Assembly (NCBI RefSeq): GCF_036178845.1
Contig: NZ_CP108070.1
Location: 5,704,001 to 5,768,000, forward strand
Reading direction: 5' to 3'
Source of the DNA: Streptomyces sp. NBC_00271
Lineage (GTDB): Bacteria > Actinomycetota > Actinomycetes > Streptomycetales > Streptomycetaceae
Length of the DNA: 64,000 bases
Positions 8,194 through 15,810 of this stretch are shown here, one piece after another. Below the pieces are notes generated by a model that was given only the letters and a program-made list of their open reading frames with translations, was not told where the DNA came from and did no database searches. The first letter of the stretch is position 1; each line of letters opens with the position of its first letter. Position numbers and translations under genes: made by a program.

Positions 8194-8426
8194 TCGTCCC
8201 ACCACTCGTCGGACTTCTGATCCCCGGACGGGTCGTCCCACCAGCGGTCCTCGGGCCCCCGCCGGTTGGCGACCATCGCGGCGAACGGCGGAATCACCAT
8301 CGCCACCACACACATCCCCACGGCCACGGGAATCGACCAGATCCTTACGACTCCCCAGGCCAGGACGAAAAGACCGATGCACGTCCCCATCATGGCGAAG
8401 TAGACGTGTCGCCGTCGTGCGTACAT
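8166..8426 (-). CDS. DUF3099 small membrane protein
   Basis: 86 residues with two transmembrane helices (about 9-27 and 31-50), preceded by MYARRRH and followed by a Trp-rich hydrophilic tail (EDRWWDDP, DEWWDEL), as in DUF3099 proteins of Actinobacteria. Function unknown. The last 8 codons plus stop are duplicated in tandem just after the gene (see repeat). It is transcribed leftwards, after the terminator of the DUF1416/sulfurtransferase pair. Confidence 0.85.
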   Translation of the reverse strand: MYARRRHVYFAMMGTCIGLFVLAWGVVRIWSIPVAVGMCVVAMVIPPFAAMVANRRGPEDRWWDDPSGDQKSDEWWDELDGKKRRP

Positions 8427-8450
8427 ACCTCAAGCGTAGGCCCGTACATG

Positions 8451-8498
8451 CCGAAGGGCCGCACCCCGAGCGTCCAACCCTGGGGTGCGGCCCTTCGG
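8451..8498 (-). terminator. Perfect 17-bp hairpin terminator after the DUF1416 gene
   Basis: The arms 8451-8467 and 8482-8498 (CCGAAGGGCCGCACCCC and its complement) pair perfectly around a 14-nt loop. The hairpin lies 17 nt past the DUF1416 stop and before the start of the DUF3099 gene, so it ends the leftward sulfurtransferase transcript. Confidence 0.85.
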
Positions 8499-8514
8499 CC
8501 ACTCAGAGGTGCCG

Positions 8515-8802
8515 TCAGACGGCGATCGCGACCTCGGCGAGGCCGCCCGTCTGGGCGACGACCGTGCGGTCCGCGGTGCCGCCGGGGACCAGGGCGCGTA
8601 CGGTCCAGGTGCCCTCGGCCGCGTAGAAGCGGAACTGGCCCGTCGCGGAGGTGGGGACCTCCGCCGTGAACTCGCCGGTCGAGTCCAGCAGACGCACGTA
8701 ACCGGTGACGGGCTCGCCGTCGCGGGTCACCTGGCCCTGGATGGTGGTCTCACCGGGCTTGATCGTCGAGGCGTCGGGGCCGCCGGCCTTCGCTCCACAC
8801 AT
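8515..8802 (-). CDS. DUF1416 protein, SseC-like partner of sulfurtransferase
   Basis: A 95-residue beta-rich protein of DUF1416, the family that includes mycobacterial SseC, encoded beside the rhodanese CysA. The N-terminus MCGAKAGGPDAS carries the conserved Cys2, and the rest reads like a small carboxypeptidase-regulatory-like beta-sandwich (IQGQVTRDGEPVTGYVRLLD). It follows the sulfurtransferase gene by 30 nt on the same strand and ends at a strong hairpin, so the two are an operon. The role is inferred from the conserved pairing. Confidence 0.87.
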   Translation of the reverse strand: MCGAKAGGPDASTIKPGETTIQGQVTRDGEPVTGYVRLLDSTGEFTAEVPTSATGQFRFYAAEGTWTVRALVPGGTADRTVVAQTGGLAEVAIAV

Positions 8803-8832
8803 ATTTCGATTCCGTCCTTCAGGCCTTGAGGG

Positions 8833-9672
8833 TTACTTGTTGGCGCCGAGCTCGATCGGGACGCCGACCAGGGAGCCGTACTCGGTCCAGGAACCGTCGT
8901 AGTTCTTGACGTTCTCGACGCCGAGCAGCTCGTGCAGCACGAACCAGGTGAGCGCGGAACGCTCACCGATACGGCAGTACGCGATGGTGTCCTTGGCGAG
9001 GTCGACCTGCTCCTCGGCGTAGAGCTCCTTGAGCTCGTCGTCCGACTTGAAGGTGCCGTCGTCGTTGGCGTTCTTCGACCACGGGATGTTGCGGGCGCTC
9101 GGGACGTGGCCCGGACGCTGCGACTGCTCCTGCGGAAGGTGCGCCGGGGCGAGCAGCTTGCCGCTGAACTCGTCGGGCGAGCGGACGTCGACCAGGTTCT
9201 GCGAACCGATGGCCGCCACGACGTCGTCGCGGAAGGCGCGGATCGCGGTGTTCTGGGCCTTGGCCTTGTAGTCGGTCGCGGCACGGTTCGGGACCTCGAC
9301 GACCAGGTCGCGGGAGTCGAGCTCCCACTTCTTGCGTCCACCGTCGAGGAGCTTGACGTTCTCGTGGCCGTACAGCTTGAAGTACCAGTAGGCGTAGGAC
9401 GCGAACCAGTTGTTGTTGCCGCCGTAGAGGACCACCAGCGTGTCGTTGGCGATGCCCTTCTCCGACAGGAGCTTCTCGAAGCCCTCCTGGTCGATGAAGT
9501 CACGGCGGACCGGGTCCTGGAGGTCCTTGGTCCAGTCGATCCGGATCGCGTTCTTGATGTGGTTCTTCTCGTACGCGGACGTGTCCTCGTCGACCTCGAC
9601 GATGGCCACGCTCGGGTCGTCCAGGTGGTCCTGGACCCAGTCGGCGTCGACCAGGACGTCGCTGCGGCTCAT
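8833..9672 (-). CDS. cysA: Thiosulfate sulfurtransferase (two-domain rhodanese)
   Basis: Transfers sulfane sulfur from thiosulfate to cyanide or thiol acceptors through a cysteine persulfide. The 279-residue protein has two rhodanese domains. The N-terminal one is inactive, and the C-terminal one has active-site loop CRIGERS with C233 as the persulfide-forming residue. This basic loop is that of thiosulfate-type rather than mercaptopyruvate-type enzymes. Length and residue number match the actinobacterial CysA group. It starts at ATG 9672 with GGAGGAG just upstream. A leader ORF lies 141 nt upstream, suggesting control by cysteine or sulfur supply. Confidence 0.92.
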   Translation of the reverse strand: MSRSDVLVDADWVQDHLDDPSVAIVEVDEDTSAYEKNHIKNAIRIDWTKDLQDPVRRDFIDQEGFEKLLSEKGIANDTLVVLYGGNNNWFASYAYWYFKLYGHENVKLLDGGRKKWELDSRDLVVEVPNRAATDYKAKAQNTAIRAFRDDVVAAIGSQNLVDVRSPDEFSGKLLAPAHLPQEQSQRPGHVPSARNIPWSKNANDDGTFKSDDELKELYAEEQVDLAKDTIAYCRIGERSALTWFVLHELLGVENVKNYDGSWTEYGSLVGVPIELGANK

Positions 9673-9765
9673 GCTGTTTCTCCTCCGGGGCAGTTGCGGC
9701 GGGGCGGTGCGTTAGACAGAGGGTGCGCGGTCATGCCTGTCGAGGCTGCGCGGCGCGCACGGGGA

Positions 9766-9787
9766 CCCTGGCGAAGAGGGGCCAGGG
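9766..9787 (-). promoter_or_regulatory. Hairpin in the sulfurtransferase leader
   Basis: CCCTGGC (9766-9772) and GCCAGGG (9781-9787) can pair around an 8-nt loop. It lies between the leader peptide stop (9813) and the sulfurtransferase start (9672), where an attenuator would be expected. The attenuation role is inferred. Confidence 0.4.
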
Positions 9788-9812
9788 GAGGGCGGACGGA
9801 CGAATGTCCCGC

Positions 9813-9893
9813 TCAGAAGGTGCGACAGAGCATGGCGGCGACGCGGCACAGGTCTACTGCCCGCCGCTTCGTGAGATCCGCCTGTCGCTTCAT
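9813..9893 (-). CDS. 26-aa leader peptide upstream of sulfurtransferase
   Basis: A short frame, ATG 9893 to TGA 9813-9815, encoding MKRQADLTKRRAVDLCRVAA and then MLCRTF. Near-identical peptides, which I recall being called putative leader peptides, occur before sulfur-metabolism genes in Streptomyces. Two cysteine codons (residues 16 and 23) are each followed by Arg, the expected layout if ribosome progress senses charged cysteinyl-tRNA. A hairpin lies between it and the downstream start. Too short for most gene finders. Confidence 0.8.
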   Translation of the reverse strand: MKRQADLTKRRAVDLCRVAAMLCRTF

Positions 9894-10169
9894 GGGTCCG
9901 ATCGTAGGGACGGACAGGCGGGCATGTCACCGGTGTGTCGGATGCTGAGATGCGATCGTCCGGGATGTGGGACGCCTTCACCGCCGGGCGGCCCCCGCGG
10001 GGATTCCGGGCGGCCGTATCCGTCATCACACCGACCGCACATCTGCGGTACGGACGGGCCCGTCTCGCTCCTCGGACAGCTCTCCGGCCGCAGTCTCCCT
10101 GGCCTCTGTCCTCTGGCCTCTGCCCTCTGACTTCGGCCTCTGTACTCGGACCTCCGGCCGCTGACCCTT

Positions 10170-10922
10170 CTACCCGACCAGCTTGACGTTCGAACCCTTC
10201 ACGGAGACGTCCACGCCGTTCGCGGCTGCCTGGACCGTGTCCAGCTGGATGCCGCCCGGCAGCTCGCCGATCTTCTGCTCGAAGTCGGTGATCGCGCGCA
10301 CCCGGTTCTCGGCGAGGTCGACGCCCAGCTTGGGGAGGGAGTCCGCGTGCACCTTGACCGTGTTGCCGCCGACGACCGTGACCGAGCTGAGCAGGGAGAC
10401 CGGCTGGGGCACCTTGGTGCCGCCGATGCTGACCTCGACCGCCACCTTGATCTTGCCGTTGCCGCCGTCGGAGAGGCCGACGACCCGGGCGGTGACCCCG
10501 GGAGCGACCTGCGTGGGCTGGGACTTGGCGGTCTTGAGCAGCTCGGCGTACCCGATGGACGCGGAGCCGGTGGCGCTGTTGGCGGTGGCGGAGCTGTAGT
10601 CGCCGTTGAAGGCGACGCCGTGCATCTCGGCGTTCAGGTCGTCGATACGGATGGTGCCGGTGCCGCCGGCACTGCCCGCGCCGCTCGTCGACGCCTCGTA
10701 GTCCTTGATGCCGATCTTCACGTCGTCGAGTTCGCCACCGACGACCTGGGTGAGGAAGGGAAAGCCCTCGATGGACACGTCCGGCGTGTTCGCCAGGCCC
10801 TCGGTGCTCTTGATCCGGTCCGCAGCCTTGTTCTCCGCGAAACCGACCGCCACCCGGTCCGCGATCACGAACAGGCCGCCCAGGATGACGGTGACGATCA
10901 GGATTATTCGCAGTGCACGCAT
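10170..10922 (-). CDS. LmeA-like phospholipid-binding protein (DUF2993)
   Basis: 250 residues. An N-terminal hydrophobic helix (about 5-22, IILIVTVILGGLFVIAD) is a signal anchor or signal peptide. The rest is the DUF2993 domain, in the family of mycobacterial LmeA, a periplasmic phosphoinositide-binding protein needed for lipomannan maturation. The family feature VSIEGFPFLTQVVGGELDDV follows the signal at about residue 49. Streptomyces lacks mycobacterial lipoarabinomannan, so the lipid substrate here is open. It starts at ATG 10922. The 276 nt to its left hold a CT-rich run (TGGCCTCTG-like repeats, about 10090-10165) and nothing else I can name. Confidence 0.8.
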   Translation of the reverse strand: MRALRIILIVTVILGGLFVIADRVAVGFAENKAADRIKSTEGLANTPDVSIEGFPFLTQVVGGELDDVKIGIKDYEASTSGAGSAGGTGTIRIDDLNAEMHGVAFNGDYSSATANSATGSASIGYAELLKTAKSQPTQVAPGVTARVVGLSDGGNGKIKVAVEVSIGGTKVPQPVSLLSSVTVVGGNTVKVHADSLPKLGVDLAENRVRAITDFEQKIGELPGGIQLDTVQAAANGVDVSVKGSNVKLVG

Positions 10923-10991
10923 GCGCGGTGTTCCCCCACCTCGAACGGATCCGGACGACCGAGTGGCCCTCCCTCGCGAACCTAACCCCGA

Positions 10992-11012
10992 AGGGCCCCG
11001 CGACGGGGCCCT
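10992..11012 (-). terminator. Hairpin terminator after the membrane protein gene
   Basis: AGGGCCCCG (10992-11000) and CGGGGCCCT (11004-11012) form a perfect 9-bp stem with a CGA loop, 49 nt past the stop of the leftward membrane protein gene. Confidence 0.7.
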
Positions 11013-11060
11013 CCGAAGTAGTTGTAGATCACCTGTGACGAACGGCCACCGGCCCGGTTC

Positions 11061-12284
11061 CTAGCCGAGCGCGCGGCCCAGCAGGTACACGGCGGGGGCC
11101 GCGGCGGCCAGCGGCAGGGCCACGCCCGCGGTGAAGTGGACGAAGCGGGACGGGTAGTCGTAACTGGCGACCCGGTGGCCGATCAGCGCGCAGACCCCGG
11201 CGCCGAGGCCGAGGAAGGCCCCCTTGCTGCCCAGGTCCGTCATCCCGCCGACCGCGATACCGGCGCCCGCGGCGGCCAGCAGCGCCACCACCACGGAGGC
11301 CGCGGTGGGCAGCGGCAGGGCGCGGGCGAGGATCGCGACGGCGACCGCGGCGGCGCCCACCGTGACGGCGTCCGGCTCGGCCGCGAGGTGCCCCGTCGCG
11401 ATGATCGCGAGCGCCGCCGAGGTGACGGTCGCCATCAGGCCGTACATCCGGGTGTCCGGGTCGGCGTGGCTGCGCAGTTGCAGGACGAGGGTGAGCAGGA
11501 CCCACACGCCGAGGGTGCCGAGGATCGCGGCGGGCGCGTTCTCCCGGCCCGCCGCGAGGAGCGCGATGTCCGCGGTGACCGCGCCGAGGAACGCCAGCGC
11601 GATGCCCTGACGGGCCGGCCACATCCCGTTCAGCCGGAACCAGCCCGCCGCGGTGACGGCCTGGAGGAGGACGAGGGGGACGACGAGGGCGTACTGCCCG
11701 ATCGCCGCCGTCCCGGAGAGCAGCAGCCCGAGCACCGCGGTGAGCGCGGCGGGCTGGATGCCGGGTTCGATGATCGGGGAGCGGCCCTCGGCGCGGGCGC
11801 GCTGGGCGTCGGTGACGCGGGCGTTGCCGGTGACGGTCGGAGGGCCGTAGCCGGAGGCGGTGTCAGGGGTGACCGCGCTGCCGGTGCCGGGCGCCTGCTG
11901 GACGGGGGGCTGGTACGCGGGCGTCCACTCCGGTGCCCGTGTCGGCGCCGGTGCCTCCTGCGGCAGCGGCTGCGGCTGCGGCTGCGGCTGCGGCTGCGGC
12001 TGCGGCTGCCCGACCGTGCCGTACGTCTGCGGCTCGGGGTACGCCTGGTAGCCCTGCGGCGGCAGATACGTCGTGTCCGCCGCCGGCATCGAGGGTTGCA
12101 CCTGGGTCTCCCAGGTCTGCCCCTCCCACTGCTGGGTGTGCTGCTGCCACTCGGGCTGCGGCGGCTGTTGCTGCTGAGGCTGCCCCTGCCGCTGTTGCTG
12201 CTGAGGCCCTGGATACGGGTCGTACCCCTCGTACTGACCCTCGTACCGGCCCTCGTACGGCTGGTCGCTCATCGTCTCGCTCAC
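11061..12284 (-). CDS. Multi-pass membrane protein with Gln/Pro-rich N-terminus
   Basis: 407 residues. The first ~175 are disordered and rich in Gln, Pro, Tyr and Gly (YEGRYEGQYEGYDPYPG, poly-Gln runs and a QPQPQP tract). The last ~230 form about eight to ten transmembrane helices. No catalytic motif is recognised. The GTG start at 12284 overlaps the stop of the MoaD-like gene (GTGA), so the two are translationally coupled. The in-frame ATG at 12272 is an alternative. The QP tract is encoded by a hexanucleotide repeat. Function unknown. Confidence 0.82.
   Translation of the reverse strand: MSETMSDQPYEGRYEGQYEGYDPYPGPQQQQRQGQPQQQQPPQPEWQQHTQQWEGQTWETQVQPSMPAADTTYLPPQGYQAYPEPQTYGTVGQPQPQPQPQPQPQPLPQEAPAPTRAPEWTPAYQPPVQQAPGTGSAVTPDTASGYGPPTVTGNARVTDAQRARAEGRSPIIEPGIQPAALTAVLGLLLSGTAAIGQYALVVPLVLLQAVTAAGWFRLNGMWPARQGIALAFLGAVTADIALLAAGRENAPAAILGTLGVWVLLTLVLQLRSHADPDTRMYGLMATVTSAALAIIATGHLAAEPDAVTVGAAAVAVAILARALPLPTAASVVVALLAAAGAGIAVGGMTDLGSKGAFLGLGAGVCALIGHRVASYDYPSRFVHFTAGVALPLAAAAPAVYLLGRALG
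11968..12009. repeat. GGCTGC hexanucleotide tandem repeat inside the membrane protein gene
   Basis: About seven copies of GGCTGC, read on the minus strand as CAG-CCG codons, encode a Gln-Pro tract. Copy number could vary without breaking the frame. Confidence 0.8.
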
Positions 12285-12535
12285 CCTCCTGCGAACGGTG
12301 GGAGCACCTCGACCGTGCCGCCCTCGGCCAGCCGTACCGTCTCATGTTCGCGAGTGCCCACGGGGTCACCGTCGATGAGGAAGGAGCATCGCCGCAGCAC
12401 GCGGACGAGTTCGCCGGGGTGTCGCACGCGGGCCGCGTCGAGCGCCTCGGCGAGCGTGCCCGCGTCGTACGGCTCCTCCGCGACGCCCGCCGCGGCCTTG
12501 GCGGCGGCCCAGTAACGCACCGTGCCCTTTGCCAT
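12281..12535 (-). CDS. MoaD/ThiS-like sulfur carrier protein
   Basis: An 84-residue ubiquitin-fold protein ending in the diglycine PPFAGG, the feature by which MoaD/ThiS proteins are adenylated and thiocarboxylated to carry sulfur, normally for molybdopterin. It starts MAKGTVRYWAAAKAAAG. ATG 12535 has GAGGAA about 6 nt upstream and is preferred to ATG 12547. No MoaE or MoeB gene is nearby, so its pathway cannot be told from context. Its stop overlaps the start of the multi-pass membrane protein gene. Confidence 0.85.
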   Translation of the reverse strand: MAKGTVRYWAAAKAAAGVAEEPYDAGTLAEALDAARVRHPGELVRVLRRCSFLIDGDPVGTREHETVRLAEGGTVEVLPPFAGG

Positions 12536-12604
12536 CTCGTTCCTCAATCGGTGTTTTCCGTGAACACGGATCAGTCATCAGTGGTTTCTGTGAACACGGT
12601 CAGG

Positions 12605-13513
12605 CTAGCCCGCCGCCGCGACGGCCCATGCCCCGATACGGCCCAGCAGCTCGTCGTCCGCCGCGTGCTCGGCGTGGCCCATACCGTGCTCGATCCACAG
12701 TTCGGCGTGGCCGCCGGAGGCGGCGGCGAGCATCTGCGGGTGGTCGACCGGGAAGTAGCCGTCCTGGTCGCCGTGGACGATCAGCAGCGGAGTGGGCGCG
12801 ATGAGCGGGACCGACTCGACCGGGGAGGTCGGTACCGGGTCCCAGTCACGGTGGTGGATCCGGGTGCGCAGGCCGTATCGGCCGACCGCGCGGCCCACCG
12901 GCCGGGTTACCAGCCAGTGCAGGCGCCGCATAGGGGCCGTACCCCGGTAGTACCAACGGGCGGGTGCGCTCACCGAAACCACGGCGTCCGTACGCGCCCC
13001 GGTGCGCCCCCCGTGCTCCATCTCCGCGCCCCGGTCCGAGCCACCCTCCGAGCGACCGTCCGGACCACGGTGCAGCGCCGCGTGCCGCAGCACCACCGAA
13101 CCGCCCATCGAAAAGCCGACGGTGGCCACGCGCGTGTGCCCGAGTTCGCGGGCCCAGGCCACCGCGGCGGCCAGATCGTGGACCTCGCGGTCACCGACCG
13201 TGGAGCTGCCGCCGGAGGCGCCGTGACCACGGAAGGAGAAGGTGACCACCGCCGCGTGCCGGGCGAGAACGGCCGCAGCGTGGCGCACGTGCGGACGGTC
13301 CAGATCGCCCGTGAAGCCGTGCGCGACGACAATGGCCACATCGTTCAAGCCGGTGGCCGAGTCACCAGAAGGCCGCGTTCCAGGGTCGTACGCCGCATCG
13401 ATCGTCACCCCGTCGACCGTGTGCAGAAACCTCCGCAAAGGGGTGCGCGGGGGCGTCTCAAGGGGTGGACGATCGGAAGATCCCGTCGCTTGACCTGCCG
13501 GACCTGAGCTCAT
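12605..13513 (-). CDS. Alpha/beta hydrolase
   Basis: 302 residues with an alpha/beta-hydrolase fold. The oxyanion region is VAHGFTG, the nucleophile elbow is VGFSMGGS (Ser), the likely acid is Asp in LIVHGDQDGYFP, and the catalytic His is in EHGMGHAEHA. The substrate is unknown; esterase or lysophospholipase-like. The start at ATG 13513 lacks a good ribosome site, so the first ~30 low-complexity residues (SSGPAGQATGSSDRP) are uncertain. It is divergent from glnR across 285 nt. Confidence 0.82.
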   Translation of the reverse strand: MSSGPAGQATGSSDRPPLETPPRTPLRRFLHTVDGVTIDAAYDPGTRPSGDSATGLNDVAIVVAHGFTGDLDRPHVRHAAAVLARHAAVVTFSFRGHGASGGSSTVGDREVHDLAAAVAWARELGHTRVATVGFSMGGSVVLRHAALHRGPDGRSEGGSDRGAEMEHGGRTGARTDAVVSVSAPARWYYRGTAPMRRLHWLVTRPVGRAVGRYGLRTRIHHRDWDPVPTSPVESVPLIAPTPLLIVHGDQDGYFPVDHPQMLAAASGGHAELWIEHGMGHAEHAADDELLGRIGAWAVAAAG

Positions 13514-13534
13514 GTGGGCTATTCTGCTGGGCAG

Positions 13535-13567
13535 AGGACTCGGGCAGCGTAGCCCCCGGGTCCTTTT
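13535..13567 (+). terminator. Hairpin followed by T-run in the glnR upstream region
   Basis: AGGACTCGGG (13535-13544) pairs with CCCGGGTCCT (13555-13564, one G-T pair), directly followed by TTT. It looks like an intrinsic terminator on the plus strand, yet no plus-strand gene precedes it. It could serve an upstream small RNA or a leader of glnR. Confidence 0.45.
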
Positions 13568-13745
13568 GTGCTTTCTGAAGCGTTGTATACGAAGCGGGAA
13601 ACCGCAGGTGTACGAAGCCGGCGAACGCATAGAACGTGTGGCGACCCCCCGTGGGCCGTCCGGCGACTCCCAGGGGCGCGGGAGCCGCACCGTAGGAAGC
13701 AGTGCCGCAAACGTCCTCGCAGGGACCGAGGAGGAACCAGACGTT

Positions 13746-13802
13746 ATGGGCGAGCGAACCTTGCATGACCGTAGGACGACCCAGGCAGGTGGGGCGCGAT
13801 GA
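13746..13802 (+). CDS. Possible 18-codon upstream ORF overlapping glnR start
   Basis: ATG 13746 with GGAGGAA about 11 nt upstream opens an 18-codon frame ([18 protein letters not shown]) whose TGA overlaps the glnR ATG. The ATGA overlap suggests translational coupling. No homologue is known to me, so it may be chance. Confidence 0.35.
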   Translation: MGERTLHDRRTTQAGGAR

Positions 13803-14590
13803 GTTCTCTGCTGCTCCTGACCAATGCTCTTCAGCCGTCGACGGAGGTGCTTCCCGCTCTCGGCCTGCTCCTGCACAACGTGCGAGTGGCTCCGGCGGAA
13901 GGCCCCGCTCTCGTCGACACCCCCGGTGCCGACGTCATCCTGATCGACGGTCGGCGCGACCTCCCGCAGGTGCGCAGCCTGTGCCAGCTGCTGCGCTCGA
14001 CCGGGCCCGGCTGTCCGCTGATCCTCGTCGTGACGGAGGGCGGCCTCGCGGCCGTCACCGCCGACTGGGGCATCGACGACGTGCTCCTGGACACCGCGGG
14101 ACCGGCGGAGGTCGAGGCGCGGCTGCGGCTGGCCATGGGCCGCCAGCAGATCGTCAACGACGACTCCCCGATGGAGATCCGCAACGGCGACCTCTCGGTC
14201 GACGAGGCGACGTACAGCGCCAAGCTCAAGGGCCGGGTCCTCGACCTGACCTTCAAGGAGTTCGAGCTCCTCAAATACCTCGCGCAGCACCCGGGCCGTG
14301 TCTTCACGCGCGCGCAGTTGCTGCAGGAGGTCTGGGGCTACGACTACTTCGGCGGTACGCGGACGGTCGACGTCCACGTACGGCGGCTGCGCGCGAAGCT
14401 CGGACCCGAGCACGAGTCGCTGATCGGTACCGTCCGGAACGTCGGTTATCGATTCGTTACACCTGAGAAGGTGGACCGCGCCGCGGAGGAGGCGAGGGCC
14501 AGGGCGGCCCAGCCAAAGCCGGAGGATGCGGACGAGACGGCGCACCTGGACGCCGTCGAGACGGTCGAGGCGGCGGCGGAGGCGCAGTAG
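13799..14590 (+). CDS. glnR: GlnR, global nitrogen response regulator
   Basis: Orphan OmpR-type regulator that activates or represses glnA, amtB and other nitrogen genes in Streptomyces. The 263-residue product has an atypical receiver (1-120) in which D50 with R52 (ILIDGRRD) forms the charge network that holds the homodimer without phosphorylation. The winged-helix DNA-binding domain spans about 128-222 ([20 protein letters not shown], then the recognition helix near [12 protein letters not shown]). A charged Ala/Glu-rich tail of about 38 residues ends the protein. The sequence is very close to what I recall of S. coelicolor GlnR. No histidine kinase gene adjoins it. Ribosome site AGGTGGGG is 6 nt upstream. 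Confidence 0.95.
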   Translation: MSSLLLLTNALQPSTEVLPALGLLLHNVRVAPAEGPALVDTPGADVILIDGRRDLPQVRSLCQLLRSTGPGCPLILVVTEGGLAAVTADWGIDDVLLDTAGPAEVEARLRLAMGRQQIVNDDSPMEIRNGDLSVDEATYSAKLKGRVLDLTFKEFELLKYLAQHPGRVFTRAQLLQEVWGYDYFGGTRTVDVHVRRLRAKLGPEHESLIGTVRNVGYRFVTPEKVDRAAEEARARAAQPKPEDADETAHLDAVETVEAAAEAQ

Positions 14591-14661
14591 GCGGTAACGG
14601 AGGCGCAGCAAGCCTCCGTACGCCCTGCCCAGGGGCGGGTCCATCCGCGTAGACTCCGCGC

Positions 14662-15684
14662 GTGGCCAAGGTGACGAGGGACGATGTAGCGCGACTGGCG
14701 GGTACGTCCACCGCCGTTGTCAGCTATGTCATCAACAACGGACCGAGGCCGGTTGCCCCGGCCACGCGCGAGCGCGTTCTCGCCGCGATCAAGGAACTGG
14801 GGTACCGGCCCGACCGGGTCGCCCAGGCCATGGCGTCGCGGCGGACCGAGCTCATAGGCCTGATCGTGCCGGACGCGCGCCAGCCCTTCTTCGGGGAGAT
14901 GGCGCACGCGGTCGAGCAGGCCGCCGCGGAGCGCGGGAAGATGGTGCTCGTCGGCAACTCCGACTACATCGCCGAGCGCGAGGTCCACTACCTGCGCGCC
15001 TTCCTCGGCATGCGGGTCTCCGGGCTGATCCTCGTCAGCCACGCGCTCAATGACAACGCTGCCGCGGAGATCGACGCGTGGGACGCCCGTGTGGTGCTGC
15101 TGCACGAGCGCCCCGAGGCCATCGACGACGTCGCCGTCGTCACGGACGACGTCGGCGGCGCCCAGCTCGCCACCCGCCACCTCCTCGAACACGGCTACGA
15201 ATACGTGGCCTGTCTCGGCGGCCTCGCGGAGACCCCGACCGTCGGCGACCCGGTCTCCGACCACGTCGAGGGCTGGCGGCGCGCGATGCAGGAGGCCGGG
15301 ATCCCCACCGAGGGGCGCCTCTTCGAAGCGCCGTACAACCGCTACGACGCCTATCAGGTCGGCCTCCAGCTGCTCGGCGGTCCCGACCGCCCGCCCGCCA
15401 TCTTCTGCTCCACGGACGACCAGGCGATCGGCGTGCTGCGCGCCGCGCGTGAGCTGCGCATCGACGTACCGGGGCAGCTGGCCGTGGCCGGTTTCGACGA
15501 CGTCAAGGAAGCCGCGCTGACGGATCCGCCGATGACGACGATCGCCTCCGACCGGTCGGCGATGGCGCGGGCCGCGGTGGATCTCGTACTGGATGACGGA
15601 CTGCGGGTCGCGGGGTCGCGGCGCGAACGGTTGAAGGTGTTTCCGTCGCGGTTGGTCGTCCGGCGCTCTTGCGGTTGTGAGTAG
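14662..15684 (+). CDS. LacI-family transcriptional regulator
   Basis: 340 residues. The N-terminal LacI helix-turn-helix ([23 protein letters not shown], residues about 4-27) is followed by a hinge helix and a periplasmic-binding-protein-like effector domain ([21 protein letters not shown] onward). The effector, probably a sugar or nucleoside, is not known. It starts with GTG 14662. It follows glnR by 71 nt on the same strand and ends at a strong hairpin facing the secreted trypsin gene. No transport genes adjoin it, so it has no obvious local target. Confidence 0.88.
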   Translation: MAKVTRDDVARLAGTSTAVVSYVINNGPRPVAPATRERVLAAIKELGYRPDRVAQAMASRRTELIGLIVPDARQPFFGEMAHAVEQAAAERGKMVLVGNSDYIAEREVHYLRAFLGMRVSGLILVSHALNDNAAAEIDAWDARVVLLHERPEAIDDVAVVTDDVGGAQLATRHLLEHGYEYVACLGGLAETPTVGDPVSDHVEGWRRAMQEAGIPTEGRLFEAPYNRYDAYQVGLQLLGGPDRPPAIFCSTDDQAIGVLRAARELRIDVPGQLAVAGFDDVKEAALTDPPMTTIASDRSAMARAAVDLVLDDGLRVAGSRRERLKVFPSRLVVRRSCGCE

Positions 15685-15761
15685 CTGCGGGCCGGATGTG
15701 GCTGGGCGCGCCCACGCGGCGGAGCCGCATATGTCACAGCCTCGCGCCCCTAAGAACAAGG

Positions 15762-15802
15762 GCGCGCCGGCCCCGCGGATTGCGGGGCCGGCGCGCGTTT
15801 TT
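15762..15802. terminator. Bidirectional hairpin between convergent genes
   Basis: CGCGCCGGCCCCGC (15763-15776) and its complement (15782-15795) form a perfect 14-bp stem with a 5-nt loop, followed by TTTTT at 15798-15802. It ends the lacI-type transcript and probably also the convergent protease transcript. Confidence 0.85.
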
Positions 15803-15810
15803 GTAGTCGC

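Noticed and set aside
12605..14644. 679-codon minus-strand frame
   Set aside because: The part right of 13513 is antisense to glnR. The true hydrolase gene begins at about 13513.
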